64,000 bases of DNA from Streptomyces rubrogriseus. Its GTDB lineage: Bacteria > Actinomycetota > Actinomycetes > Streptomycetales > Streptomycetaceae. The stretch lies in contig NZ_CP116256.1 in the NCBI RefSeq assembly GCF_027947575.1, positions 2,356,001 to 2,420,000 on the forward strand, read 5' to 3'. Each line of letters begins with the position of its first letter. The first letter of the stretch is position 1. This document shows, piece by piece, positions 8,840 through 15,527 of this stretch. The position numbers and the translations under genes are program-made. The notes beneath the pieces were generated by a model. It worked only from the letters and a program-made list of their open reading frames with translations, did no database searches and was not told the DNA's origin.

Positions 8840-9816
8840 GCCACCAGCTCCTTGCCGTCGTTGCTCTCGTTGCGGTCGTCGCTGCCGTTGCCGCCGGTCA
8901 GGCGGAGGAAGACGTCGTCGAGGGTCGGCGGCCGCAGGCTCGCGTCCACCAGGGGCACGCCCGCCGCGTCGAGTTCGCGCACCAGGCGGGGCAGGGTCAG
9001 GGTCGGATCGGTGCTGACGGCGCCGACCGTGCGCCGCTCGTGGTCCAGGACCGGTTCGGCCCCGGTCAGCCGGTCCAGCACCCCCGCCGCCCGCACCAGT
9101 GCGTCCGGGTCCGGGACGACGGCCTGTGCGTAGGCCCCCACCAGCGCCTTGAGTTCGGCCGGCGACCCGGTGTGCGCGACCCGGCCCCGGTCCACCAGGG
9201 CGATGTCGTCGGCCAGGCGGTCGGCCTCCTCCAGGTACTGCGTGGTGAGCAGCACGGTGGTGCCGTCCGCCTTGAGGGCGCGCACGGTCTCCCAGACGCG
9301 GTTCCGGCTGGCCGGGTCGAGCCCGGTCGTCGGCTCGTCCAGGAACAGCACCTCGGGGCGGCGCACCAGGCTCGCGGCCAGGTCGAGACGGCGCCGCATG
9401 CCGCCGGACAGGGTGGCGGCGGGCCGGTCGGCGGCGTCGGCCAGGCCGAAGCGGTCCAGCAGCTCGTCGGCCCGCGCCGCCGCGTCCCGCACCCGGTGCA
9501 GCCGGGCGAACAGCCGCAGGTTCTGCCGGCCGGTGAGGTCCCCGTCCACCGAGGCGTACTGCCCGGTCACCCCGATCAGGCGACGCACCGCGGCAGCCTC
9601 CCGCACCAGGTCGTGCCCGGCGACCCGCGCCGAGCCCGCGTCCGGCCGCAGCAGCGTCGTCAGCAGCCGGACCGCCGTGGTCTTGCCCGCCCCGTTCGGC
9701 CCGAGCAGCCCGCAGACGGTGCCCTCGGCCACCGCGAGATCCAGGCCGCGCAGCGCGCGCACGGCACCGAAGCGCTTCTCCAGACCCTCACTAAGTACAG
9801 CGTACGTAGTAGTCAT
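8836..9816 (-). CDS. ABC transporter ATPase, daunorubicin-resistance type (DrrA-like)
   Basis: The 326-residue protein from ATG 9816 (MTTTYAVLSEGLEKRFGAVRALRGL) has Walker A GPNGAGKTT near residue 42, Q-loop VTGQYASVDGDLTGRQNL, ABC signature LSGGMRRRLDLA near 138, Walker B VLFLDEPTTGLD and a C-terminal DrrA-type extension with RPPTLDDVFLRLTG. An ATG 18 bases upstream (9834) is possible but would start inside the operator region. It powers the permease encoded just downstream. One of two inverted repeats that could bind the TetR protein lies within its first codons (9790-9810), so repression could block both initiation and early elongation. Confidence 0.94.
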   Translation of the reverse strand: MTTTYAVLSEGLEKRFGAVRALRGLDLAVAEGTVCGLLGPNGAGKTTAVRLLTTLLRPDAGSARVAGHDLVREAAAVRRLIGVTGQYASVDGDLTGRQNLRLFARLHRVRDAAARADELLDRFGLADAADRPAATLSGGMRRRLDLAASLVRRPEVLFLDEPTTGLDPASRNRVWETVRALKADGTTVLLTTQYLEEADRLADDIALVDRGRVAHTGSPAELKALVGAYAQAVVPDPDALVRAAGVLDRLTGAEPVLDHERRTVGAVSTDPTLTLPRLVRELDAAGVPLVDASLRPPTLDDVFLRLTGGNGSDDRNESNDGKELVA

Positions 9817-9851
9817 GTGTCGACCATAGCGCACTACGTACGGTGTACGTA
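9790..9851. promoter_or_regulatory. Twin palindromic operators between ABC exporter and tetR
   Basis: Two related inverted repeats are visible. At 9835-9851 the arms TACGTAC and GTACGTA are separated by GGT. At 9790-9810 the arms ACTAAGTAC and GTACGTAGT are separated by AGC with one mismatch. Their centres are 43 bp apart, four helical turns. They lie between and at the starts of the divergent exporter and TetR genes, as expected for cooperative TetR binding. Confidence 0.75.
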
Positions 9852-9879
9852 ACTAGGATGGTGGCCGAGGTGATGCACG

Positions 9880-10584
9880 ATGGCGGGCCGAGCGGCCGTA
9901 CCCGAAGTGATCTGGTCGCGCCCCGAGCGCACCGGCCGGGGGCCGAGACCGGCGTACACCCGCGCCGACATCGCCGCCGCCGCGGCGCGGATCGCCGACG
10001 CCGACGGCCTGGACGCGGTCTCGATGCGCCGCGTCGCCGGCGAGCTGGGCTGCGGAACCATGTCGCTCTACAACTACGTCCCCCGCAAGGAGGACCTGTA
10101 CGAGCTGATGATGGACGCGGTCAGCGGCGAGCACGAGCTGTGGGAGCCGAGCGGCGACTGGCGCGCGGACATGATCCGGGTCGCCCGGCAGACCCGCGCC
10201 CTGATGCACCGCCACACCTGGCTGCCCCGCCTGATGTCCCCCGTCTACGGCTTCAGCCCCAACGCCCTGCGCTACCTGGAGCACTGCCTGGCCTGCCTCG
10301 ACCCGTTCGAGGCGCCCTACGGCACCAAGATGGAGCTGGTCGCGATGGTGAACGGCGTGGTGACGACGTACGTCGCCAACGAGATCGCCACCGTCGAGCG
10401 CACCCGCTCGCTGCCCTGGTCCGAGGAGCAGGAGAACGCGGCGCGCATCGCCTACCTCGGCCGGCAGGTCGCGAGCGGCGCCTACCCGCGGCTGGCGGCG
10501 TCCTTCGCCGAAAACGCGGGACCGATCGACCTGGAGGGGGTCTTCGAGCGGGCGCTGACCCGGGTGCTGGACGGGTTCGCCTGA
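9880..10584 (+). CDS. TetR-family repressor of the adjacent ABC exporter
   Basis: The 234-residue protein has an N-terminal TetR helix-turn-helix (TRADIAAAAARIADADGLDAVSMRRVAGELGCGTMSLYNYVPRKEDLYELM, residues about 27-77) and a TetR_C-type ligand domain with WRADMIRVARQTRALMHRHTWLPRL. This C-domain (TetR_C_1 style) is usual in regulators of drug exporters. The start at ATG 9880 is the best fit, though no strong ribosome site is present. It is divergent from the DrrAB-like exporter, with twin palindromes between, and so very likely represses the exporter and itself until a drug binds. Confidence 0.92.
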   Translation: MAGRAAVPEVIWSRPERTGRGPRPAYTRADIAAAAARIADADGLDAVSMRRVAGELGCGTMSLYNYVPRKEDLYELMMDAVSGEHELWEPSGDWRADMIRVARQTRALMHRHTWLPRLMSPVYGFSPNALRYLEHCLACLDPFEAPYGTKMELVAMVNGVVTTYVANEIATVERTRSLPWSEEQENAARIAYLGRQVASGAYPRLAASFAENAGPIDLEGVFERALTRVLDGFA

Positions 10585-10609
10585 GCGGGGGCGCCGATCC
10601 GGCCGGGGG

Positions 10610-11770
10610 TCACAGCAACGCCAGCTGCCCCTCCGGCCCCTCCTCGCGGTCGTCCAGGACGGAGGCCGGCCGGCGGGCCGCCCCGGGCACCGGAAGTACG
10701 CCCGCCTCGAGCAGCTCGGTCGTGGTGATCTCGTCCGTGACCGTCAACTCACGGCACTCGTCCCGCACGTCGGCGAGCAGCGCCAGCACCGTGATCAGCT
10801 CCAGCAGTTCGGAGGTCCAGCTCTGCGGCCAGCCGGCCGGGCGGATCGCCGTCAGCGTGCCGGGCTCGCCCTCGTCCGCGCGGGCCGCGAACCACTGCTC
10901 CAGCACCCGCACCCCGCCCACCTCGAACTCCCAGGCCCCGGGCGGCACGGGGGAGATGCGCCCCTCGTCCAGGAACAGGGCCTCCTCCTCCCGGTCGTAG
11001 CGCAGGGCCGGCGGGCGCGGGGGCAGCGGGGCGCGGACGTACGGGCGGCGGCCGCCGGGCAGCTTGGGGCGTTCGCCGTCGCGGCGCATCAGCCACAGGG
11101 CGCGCCGGCCCAGTTCCACCCCGTGCTCCCACAGCGCGGGGTCCGCGGTGAGCGGCACCAGCGAGCCGGGCCGCACGGCCGCCGCCGACCAGGCGAGCAC
11201 GTCCAGCGGGCCCGGGCGCACCCCGAGCCGGGCGGCCAGGTGGTCCAGCAGGCCCGGGGCGAGGTTGGGCTCCGTGCCGCCCGGACGGCGGTACAGCGGA
11301 CGGATCCGGGCGGGCCCGAACAGCGGCAGCAGCGAGGTCGCGAGGAGCAGCGGCCCACCGGCGGTCCCGGGCGTCTCCACCACGAACACCTGCCGCGCGT
11401 CGGCCACCCGCCACAGCTCCGGACGGGCCGCGTCGATCAGCCGGTGGTCGGGGATCAGCCACTGCTCGTCGAACGGCGCCCGCAGCACCCGGACCGGCTC
11501 CGGACAGGGCCCCGCGGCACGCGCCAGCCGCTCGGTGCCCCCGGCGCCGCCCGGCAGCCGCCCGACCGCCGACTGCGGCGTGCGCGAGCGGGTCGGCTCG
11601 AACAGGGTCGCGCGGTCGGGTCCCTCGGCCTTCAGCAGGGCGTCCCAGCGGGCCTTCAGGGACGCCGCGTCGGGAGCCGTCGGCCACCCCCGGCCGAGCC
11701 GCGGCGGTGCGACGGACCACGGCATGAGGTCCGCCAGCGGCGGGGCGTCGTCGTGCGTCACGCCGGGCAT
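10610..11770 (-). CDS. Type ISP restriction/modification C-terminal specificity-domain protein (orphan)
   Basis: The 386-residue protein starts MPGVTHDDAPPLADLMPWSV. Segments such as RVLRAPFDEQWLIPDHRLIDAARPELWRV (residues about 90-120), VFVVETPG and EVGGVRVLEQWFAARADEGEPG resemble the C-terminal target-recognition domain of type ISP (LlaBIII-like) restriction-modification enzymes. The nuclease, helicase and methyltransferase motifs of those enzymes are absent, both here and next door. Such stand-alone copies are common in Streptomyces and their role is unknown. An in-frame ATG at 11803 would overlap the neighbouring GntR stop and was not chosen. The family assignment is from remembered similarity and is moderately sure. 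Confidence 0.7.
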   Translation of the reverse strand: MPGVTHDDAPPLADLMPWSVAPPRLGRGWPTAPDAASLKARWDALLKAEGPDRATLFEPTRSRTPQSAVGRLPGGAGGTERLARAAGPCPEPVRVLRAPFDEQWLIPDHRLIDAARPELWRVADARQVFVVETPGTAGGPLLLATSLLPLFGPARIRPLYRRPGGTEPNLAPGLLDHLAARLGVRPGPLDVLAWSAAAVRPGSLVPLTADPALWEHGVELGRRALWLMRRDGERPKLPGGRRPYVRAPLPPRPPALRYDREEEALFLDEGRISPVPPGAWEFEVGGVRVLEQWFAARADEGEPGTLTAIRPAGWPQSWTSELLELITVLALLADVRDECRELTVTDEITTTELLEAGVLPVPGAARRPASVLDDREEGPEGQLALL

Positions 11771-11792
11771 CGTACGACGGGGCGCCGCCGGC

Positions 11793-12542
11793 TCACGTGG
11801 CATCCAGGGTGACCGTGAAGGAGAAGCGGTCGCCCCGGTAGTGGATGACCGCCACGTCCAGGACCCGGCCCTCGAGGTCGTAGGTGATGCCCGTGTAGTG
11901 CAGGATCGGGCTGAGCAGCGGGACTTCGAGCAGCCGTGCCGTCTCCGGGTCCGCGAGCCGGGCCTCGACGGTGTCGGTGATCCGGCTGATGTCCATGCCC
12001 ACCACGTCCCGCAGCACCTTCGTCATCGGCCACCGGGCGAGGTCGTCCAGGTCGATGCGCGCGGCCAGTTCGGGACGGACGTAGTTGCGGGCGTGGTTGG
12101 TCGGCTCGCCGGTCTTCTCGTCGCAGCGCAGCCGGTGGTACAGCGCCACCTCCGGCACCCGGGGGAAGTACTCGGCGAGTTCGGACGGCACCGGCGCGGT
12201 GCCGTGGTCCAGCAGCTCGGCCTTCATCCCGGACTGCTGCGCCACGATCGCGTCCACCGAGCCGAGCAGCCGCACCGGGGCGCCCCGCCGGGCGTGCGGC
12301 TCGATGAACGTGCCCCGCCGGCGGTGGCGGGTGATCAGCCCCTCGTCCTCCAGCTCCTTCAGCGCCTGCCGCATGGTCAGCACGCTCACCCCGTAGTGCC
12401 CGGCCAGCTGCTCCTCGGTGGGCAGGCGCAGCGGGTCCCGGGGCGAGCGGCCGAGTATCGAGGCGCGCAGCGACTGCGACACCTGGTACCAGAGCGGCAG
12501 CTTGCGGTTCAGGACGATGGAGTCCGGGGCGAAGGAGGTCAC
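11793..12542 (-). CDS. GntR-family regulator, HutC/UTRA type
   Basis: The 249-residue protein starts at GTG 12542 (VTSFAPDSIVLNRKLPLWYQVSQSL), the only start codon in frame between the hmgA stop and the conserved winged helix. Residues 15-80 form the GntR DNA-binding domain (LPTEEQLAGHYGVSVLTMRQALKELEDEGLITRHRRRGTFIEP). Residues 95-245 form a UTRA effector domain (AEYFPRVPEVALYHRLRCDEKTGEPTNHARNYV, ending LEGRVLDVAVIHYRGDRFSFTVTLD). It begins 26 bp after hmgA on the same strand, so it is probably in the same operon and may sense an intermediate of tyrosine/homogentisate degradation. That link is inferred from context only. Confidence 0.9.
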   Translation of the reverse strand: MTSFAPDSIVLNRKLPLWYQVSQSLRASILGRSPRDPLRLPTEEQLAGHYGVSVLTMRQALKELEDEGLITRHRRRGTFIEPHARRGAPVRLLGSVDAIVAQQSGMKAELLDHGTAPVPSELAEYFPRVPEVALYHRLRCDEKTGEPTNHARNYVRPELAARIDLDDLARWPMTKVLRDVVGMDISRITDTVEARLADPETARLLEVPLLSPILHYTGITYDLEGRVLDVAVIHYRGDRFSFTVTLDAT

Positions 12543-12568
12543 GGGCCATCCGTACCGGTAGGAAAACC

Positions 12569-13894
12569 TCAGTGCAAGGGGCGGAAGTGCCGCTCCAGGC
12601 CCTGCCAGACGTCGTCGTAGCGGGGCTGGAGGTGCTCCGCACGGGCCGCCTGCGGGGTGAGGGTCACCGGCCACCGCGTCTCGAACATGAACGCCAGTCC
12701 GTCGTCGATCCGCTGCGGCTTCAGCTCGGCGGCGCTCGCCCGGTCGAAGGTCTCCCGGTCCGGGCCGTGCGCCGACATCATGTTGTGCAGCGAACCGCCG
12801 CCCGGCACGAAGCCTTCCGCCTTCGCGTCGTAGGCGCCCTCGATCAGGCCCATGTACTCGCTCATCACGTTCCGGTGGAAGTACGGCGGCCGGAAGGTGT
12901 CCTCGCCCACCAGCCAGCGCGGCGCGAACACCACGAAGTCCACACCCGCCAGTCCCGGCGTGTCCGACGGGGAGGTGAGCACCGTGAAGATCGACGGGTC
13001 CGGGTGGTCGTACGAGATGGAGCCGATGACGTTGAAACGGCGCAGGTCGTAGACGTAGGGCACGTGATTGCCGTGCCAGGCGACGACGTCCAGCGGGGAG
13101 TGGTCGTACTCGGCCGTCCAGAGGTTGCCGCAGAACTTGTTGACCACCTCCACCGGGCCCGGCGCGCTCTCGTCGTCCTCGTACGCGGCGACCGGCGCGC
13201 GGAAGTCCCGGGCGTTGGCCAGACCGTTGGCGCCGATCGGCCCCAGGTCGGGGAGCTGGAACGGCGCGCCGTAGTTCTCGCAGACGTAGCCGCGGGCGTC
13301 CTCGTCCAGCAGCTCCACGCGGAAGCGGACCCCGCGCGGGATCAGCGCCACGTGTCCCGGCTCGGCGTGCAGCAGCCCGAACTCGGTGCGCAGCAGCAGG
13401 CCGCCGCGCTCCGGGACGATCAGCAGCTCGCCGTCCGCGTCGCTGAAGACGCGCTCCATGGACGCGGTGGCGTGGTACAGGTGCACGGCCATGCCGGTGC
13501 GCTGGGTCGCGTCGCCGTTGCCGCCGAGCGTCCACAGCCCCTCGACGAAGTCCGTGGCGGGCCCGGGCACCGGCAGCGGGTTCCAGCGCAGCCGGTTCGG
13601 GTCCGGCACGGCCTGGTTGAAGGGCGCGGTGCGGATCGTGCCGTTGCCCGCACGGGTGAACGCGGGGTGCGCGGCCGACGGGCGGATCCGGTACAGCCAC
13701 GAGCGCCGGTTGTGCGCCCTCGGCTCCGTGAACGCCGTGCCGCTCAGCTGTTCCGCGTACAGGCCCAGCGGCGCCCGCTGCGGCGAGTTCCGGCCCTCGG
13801 GCAGCGCGCCCGCCACGGCCTCCGAGGCGTGCTCGTTGCCGAAACCGGACAGATAGGCCAGCCCCTCCGCGGTCTTCCGCGCGTCCCCGCTCAT
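12569..13894 (-). CDS. hmgA: Homogentisate 1,2-dioxygenase
   Basis: The 441-residue protein begins [26 protein letters not shown], the characteristic HGO start. It opens the ring of homogentisate with O2 to give maleylacetoacetate in tyrosine and phenylalanine breakdown. The iron site is visible: [16 protein letters not shown] (His and Glu ligands, near residue 342) and [10 protein letters not shown] (near 377). Length matches the family. A long open frame on the opposite strand (12572-13897) is only a GC-bias shadow. The gene leads an operon with the HutC-type GntR. An 8-4-8 inverted repeat lies 35 bp upstream. No maleylacetoacetate isomerase or fumarylacetoacetase gene is nearby. Confidence 0.97.
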   Translation of the reverse strand: MSGDARKTAEGLAYLSGFGNEHASEAVAGALPEGRNSPQRAPLGLYAEQLSGTAFTEPRAHNRRSWLYRIRPSAAHPAFTRAGNGTIRTAPFNQAVPDPNRLRWNPLPVPGPATDFVEGLWTLGGNGDATQRTGMAVHLYHATASMERVFSDADGELLIVPERGGLLLRTEFGLLHAEPGHVALIPRGVRFRVELLDEDARGYVCENYGAPFQLPDLGPIGANGLANARDFRAPVAAYEDDESAPGPVEVVNKFCGNLWTAEYDHSPLDVVAWHGNHVPYVYDLRRFNVIGSISYDHPDPSIFTVLTSPSDTPGLAGVDFVVFAPRWLVGEDTFRPPYFHRNVMSEYMGLIEGAYDAKAEGFVPGGGSLHNMMSAHGPDRETFDRASAAELKPQRIDDGLAFMFETRWPVTLTPQAARAEHLQPRYDDVWQGLERHFRPLH

Positions 13895-13928
13895 TGATCG
13901 CTCCCTCGCAACCCGATTCCCACCCGAT

Positions 13929-13948
13929 TCCTATGGCACACCGTAGGA
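13929..13948. promoter_or_regulatory. Inverted repeat upstream of hmgA, putative operator
   Basis: The arms TCCTATGG and CCGTAGGA (7 of 8 positions symmetric) flank CACA, ending 35 bp before the hmgA start. The placement suits a repressor site, with the HutC-type GntR encoded behind hmgA as a candidate. The 211-bp region up to the divergent lipoprotein gene shows no other feature. Confidence 0.5.
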
Positions 13949-14105
13949 TTGCGGTTTCCCGCGCGCAAGAGGGCACAAGAGGACTTCCCCGCTCCGCTCC
14001 CGCCCGCCCGCTCCGTCCCGGCATCCGTCGTGAGGATGATGAGGATGACCGGAACCAGACCCCCGGGGGATCCGGACTGTCGGACCCGTGTTCTAGTCTC
14101 GCGTC

Positions 14106-14675
14106 ATGTCGTGGACGCGAGGAGTGCTCGCCGTGCTCGCGGTCTGTGTCCTGCTGTTGACGGGAACGGCGGGCTGCGGCTCCGGGGGCGGGGAAGAACC
14201 GGAGGTGGGTGATTCGGCCACGCCGGTGGGCAAGCTGCTCGAGGACACCGACGACGAGGGCCGGCGCTACCGCGAGGTGGACGCCGAGCGCGCCCCCGAG
14301 GTCGGCGTCGAGGTGCAGCCCGAGGCCGACGACAGCTGGGACGTGCGCCTGACCGTCCGCGACTTCAGGTTCTCGCCGGAGGGCACCGAGGCGAAGGCGG
14401 TGGCCGGCCGCGGCGTCGCCCACCTCTTCCTCGACGGCGACCTCCTCACCCTCCTGCGCGGCCCCCGGTACCGCCTGCCGGCCGGCCTGGTCCCGCGCGG
14501 CACCCACCAGCTCACGGTCCGCCTGTACGCGGACGACGACACCGTCTGGGCCGTCGACGGCGAGCCCGTCGAGAGCACCGCGGACATCACGGCGTCGGAC
14601 GCGGAGCCGACCGGGGCGACGCAGCCGGAGACGGTCGAGGGCCGGACGGTCACCGAACCGACGGCGGACCGGTGA
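14106..14675 (+). CDS. Secreted lipoprotein of unknown function
   Basis: The 189-residue precursor (MSWTRGVLAVLAVCVLLL) has a type II signal peptide with lipobox TAGC, so Cys24 should be lipidated and the protein anchored on the outer face of the membrane. The mature part contains SWDVRLTVRDFRFSPEGTEAKAVAGRGVAHLFLDGDLLTLLRGPRYRLPAGLVPRGTHQL over about residues 78-138, which looks like a beta-rich domain with a copper-oxidase or cupredoxin-like feel, and ends with a Thr/Glu-rich tail. I do not recognise a named family. It is divergent from hmgA and precedes a TetR gene on the same strand. Function unknown. Confidence 0.8.
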   Translation: MSWTRGVLAVLAVCVLLLTGTAGCGSGGGEEPEVGDSATPVGKLLEDTDDEGRRYREVDAERAPEVGVEVQPEADDSWDVRLTVRDFRFSPEGTEAKAVAGRGVAHLFLDGDLLTLLRGPRYRLPAGLVPRGTHQLTVRLYADDDTVWAVDGEPVESTADITASDAEPTGATQPETVEGRTVTEPTADR

Positions 14676-14772
14676 GCGCGCCCGTCACCCCCCTCCGGCG
14701 CCCCGGAGGTCCGGCGGGCGCCCCCGGCCGCACCGGAGGCCACGGTTCACCCGGCCGGGTGGGCAGGGCATC

Positions 14773-15402
14773 ATGAGGACCGTGTCCCACGCGACCCCGC
14801 TCCGCCGTGCCCCCGTGCAGCGACGCAGCGCCGAACGGCTGACCCGGATCCTCGACGCCTGCGCCGACCTCCTCGACGAGGTCGGTTACGACGCCCTCAG
14901 CACCCGGGCCGTGGCGCTGCGCGCGGACGTGCCCATCGGGTCGGTGTACCGCTTCTTCGGCAACAAGCGCCAGATGGCCGACGCCCTGGCCCAGCGCAAC
15001 CTGGAACGCTACGCGGAGCGGGTGACCGAACGGCTGACGGAGACGGACTCGGGGCCGGACGGCGGCGGCTGGCGCGGTGCGCTGGACGCCGTGCTCGACG
15101 AGTACCTGGCGATGAAGCGGACCGCGCCCGGCTTCTCCCTGATCGACTTCGGCAACCAGATCCCGGTCGGCGACCGCCACGCCGTACCCAACCACCGCGT
15201 CGCCGAGCGGCTCACCGAACTGCTCTCCGGCTACCTGGGTCGCCGCCCCGACGACGACCTGCGCCGCGTCTTCCTCGTGGCCGTGGAGACCGCCGACACC
15301 CTCGTGCAGCTCGCCTTCCGGGTCGCGCCGGACGGGGACGAGAAGATCATCGAGGAGGCCCGGGAACTGCTGCGGGCGTACCTGGGCCGCGTGCTCGACT
15401 GA
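14773..15402 (+). CDS. TetR-family regulator (SCO1712-like)
   Basis: The 209-residue protein has a TetR helix-turn-helix at residues about 18-65 (RSAERLTRILDACADLLDEVGYDALSTRAVALRADVPIGSVYRFFGNKRQMADALAQR) and a C-terminal domain with RTAPGFSLIDFGNQIP and ADTLVQLAFRVAPDGDEKIIEEARELLRAYLGR. By position and pattern it resembles S. coelicolor SCO1712, reported as a pleiotropic regulator of pigmented antibiotics; this is from memory and needs alignment. It lies 125 bp upstream of the molybdopterin oxidoreductase gene on the same strand. The palindrome at 15465-15483 between them is a candidate binding site for this or a related TetR protein. Confidence 0.88.
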   Translation: MRTVSHATPLRRAPVQRRSAERLTRILDACADLLDEVGYDALSTRAVALRADVPIGSVYRFFGNKRQMADALAQRNLERYAERVTERLTETDSGPDGGGWRGALDAVLDEYLAMKRTAPGFSLIDFGNQIPVGDRHAVPNHRVAERLTELLSGYLGRRPDDDLRRVFLVAVETADTLVQLAFRVAPDGDEKIIEEARELLRAYLGRVLD

Positions 15403-15464
15403 CCCGGCGCGGCCGCCCGTCCGCCCGAACACCCCTGCCGTCGCCCGTCCGCCCCCTCCCCAAC

Positions 15465-15483
15465 ATGCCTACCGGTCGGTATG
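15465..15483. promoter_or_regulatory. TetR-type palindrome before molybdopterin oxidoreductase
   Basis: The 19-bp ATGCCTACCGGTCGGTATG, with the perfect core TACCG-GT-CGGTA, ends 45 bp before the GTG start. It differs by one base from a site at 41917-41935 before another operon, which supports a shared regulator. Confidence 0.65.
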
Positions 15484-15527
15484 CTCGCCGGGCACAGCGC
15501 GCCACCGCCGCCTTCCGGGAGGACCCC

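Noticed and set aside
12572..13897. A 441-codon open frame exactly opposite hmgA
   Set aside because: Its product is arginine/valine-rich low-complexity sequence typical of a GC-bias shadow, while the hmgA strand shows full family conservation.
11793..14507. A 904-codon reverse frame covering hmgA and the lipoprotein gene
   Set aside because: Only its last 249 codons (the HutC-type GntR) resemble a protein family; the rest is a shadow.
10610..15402. The hmgA/GntR/ISP region considered as a defence island
   Set aside because: Apart from the orphan specificity-domain protein there is no nuclease, methylase or other defence gene.
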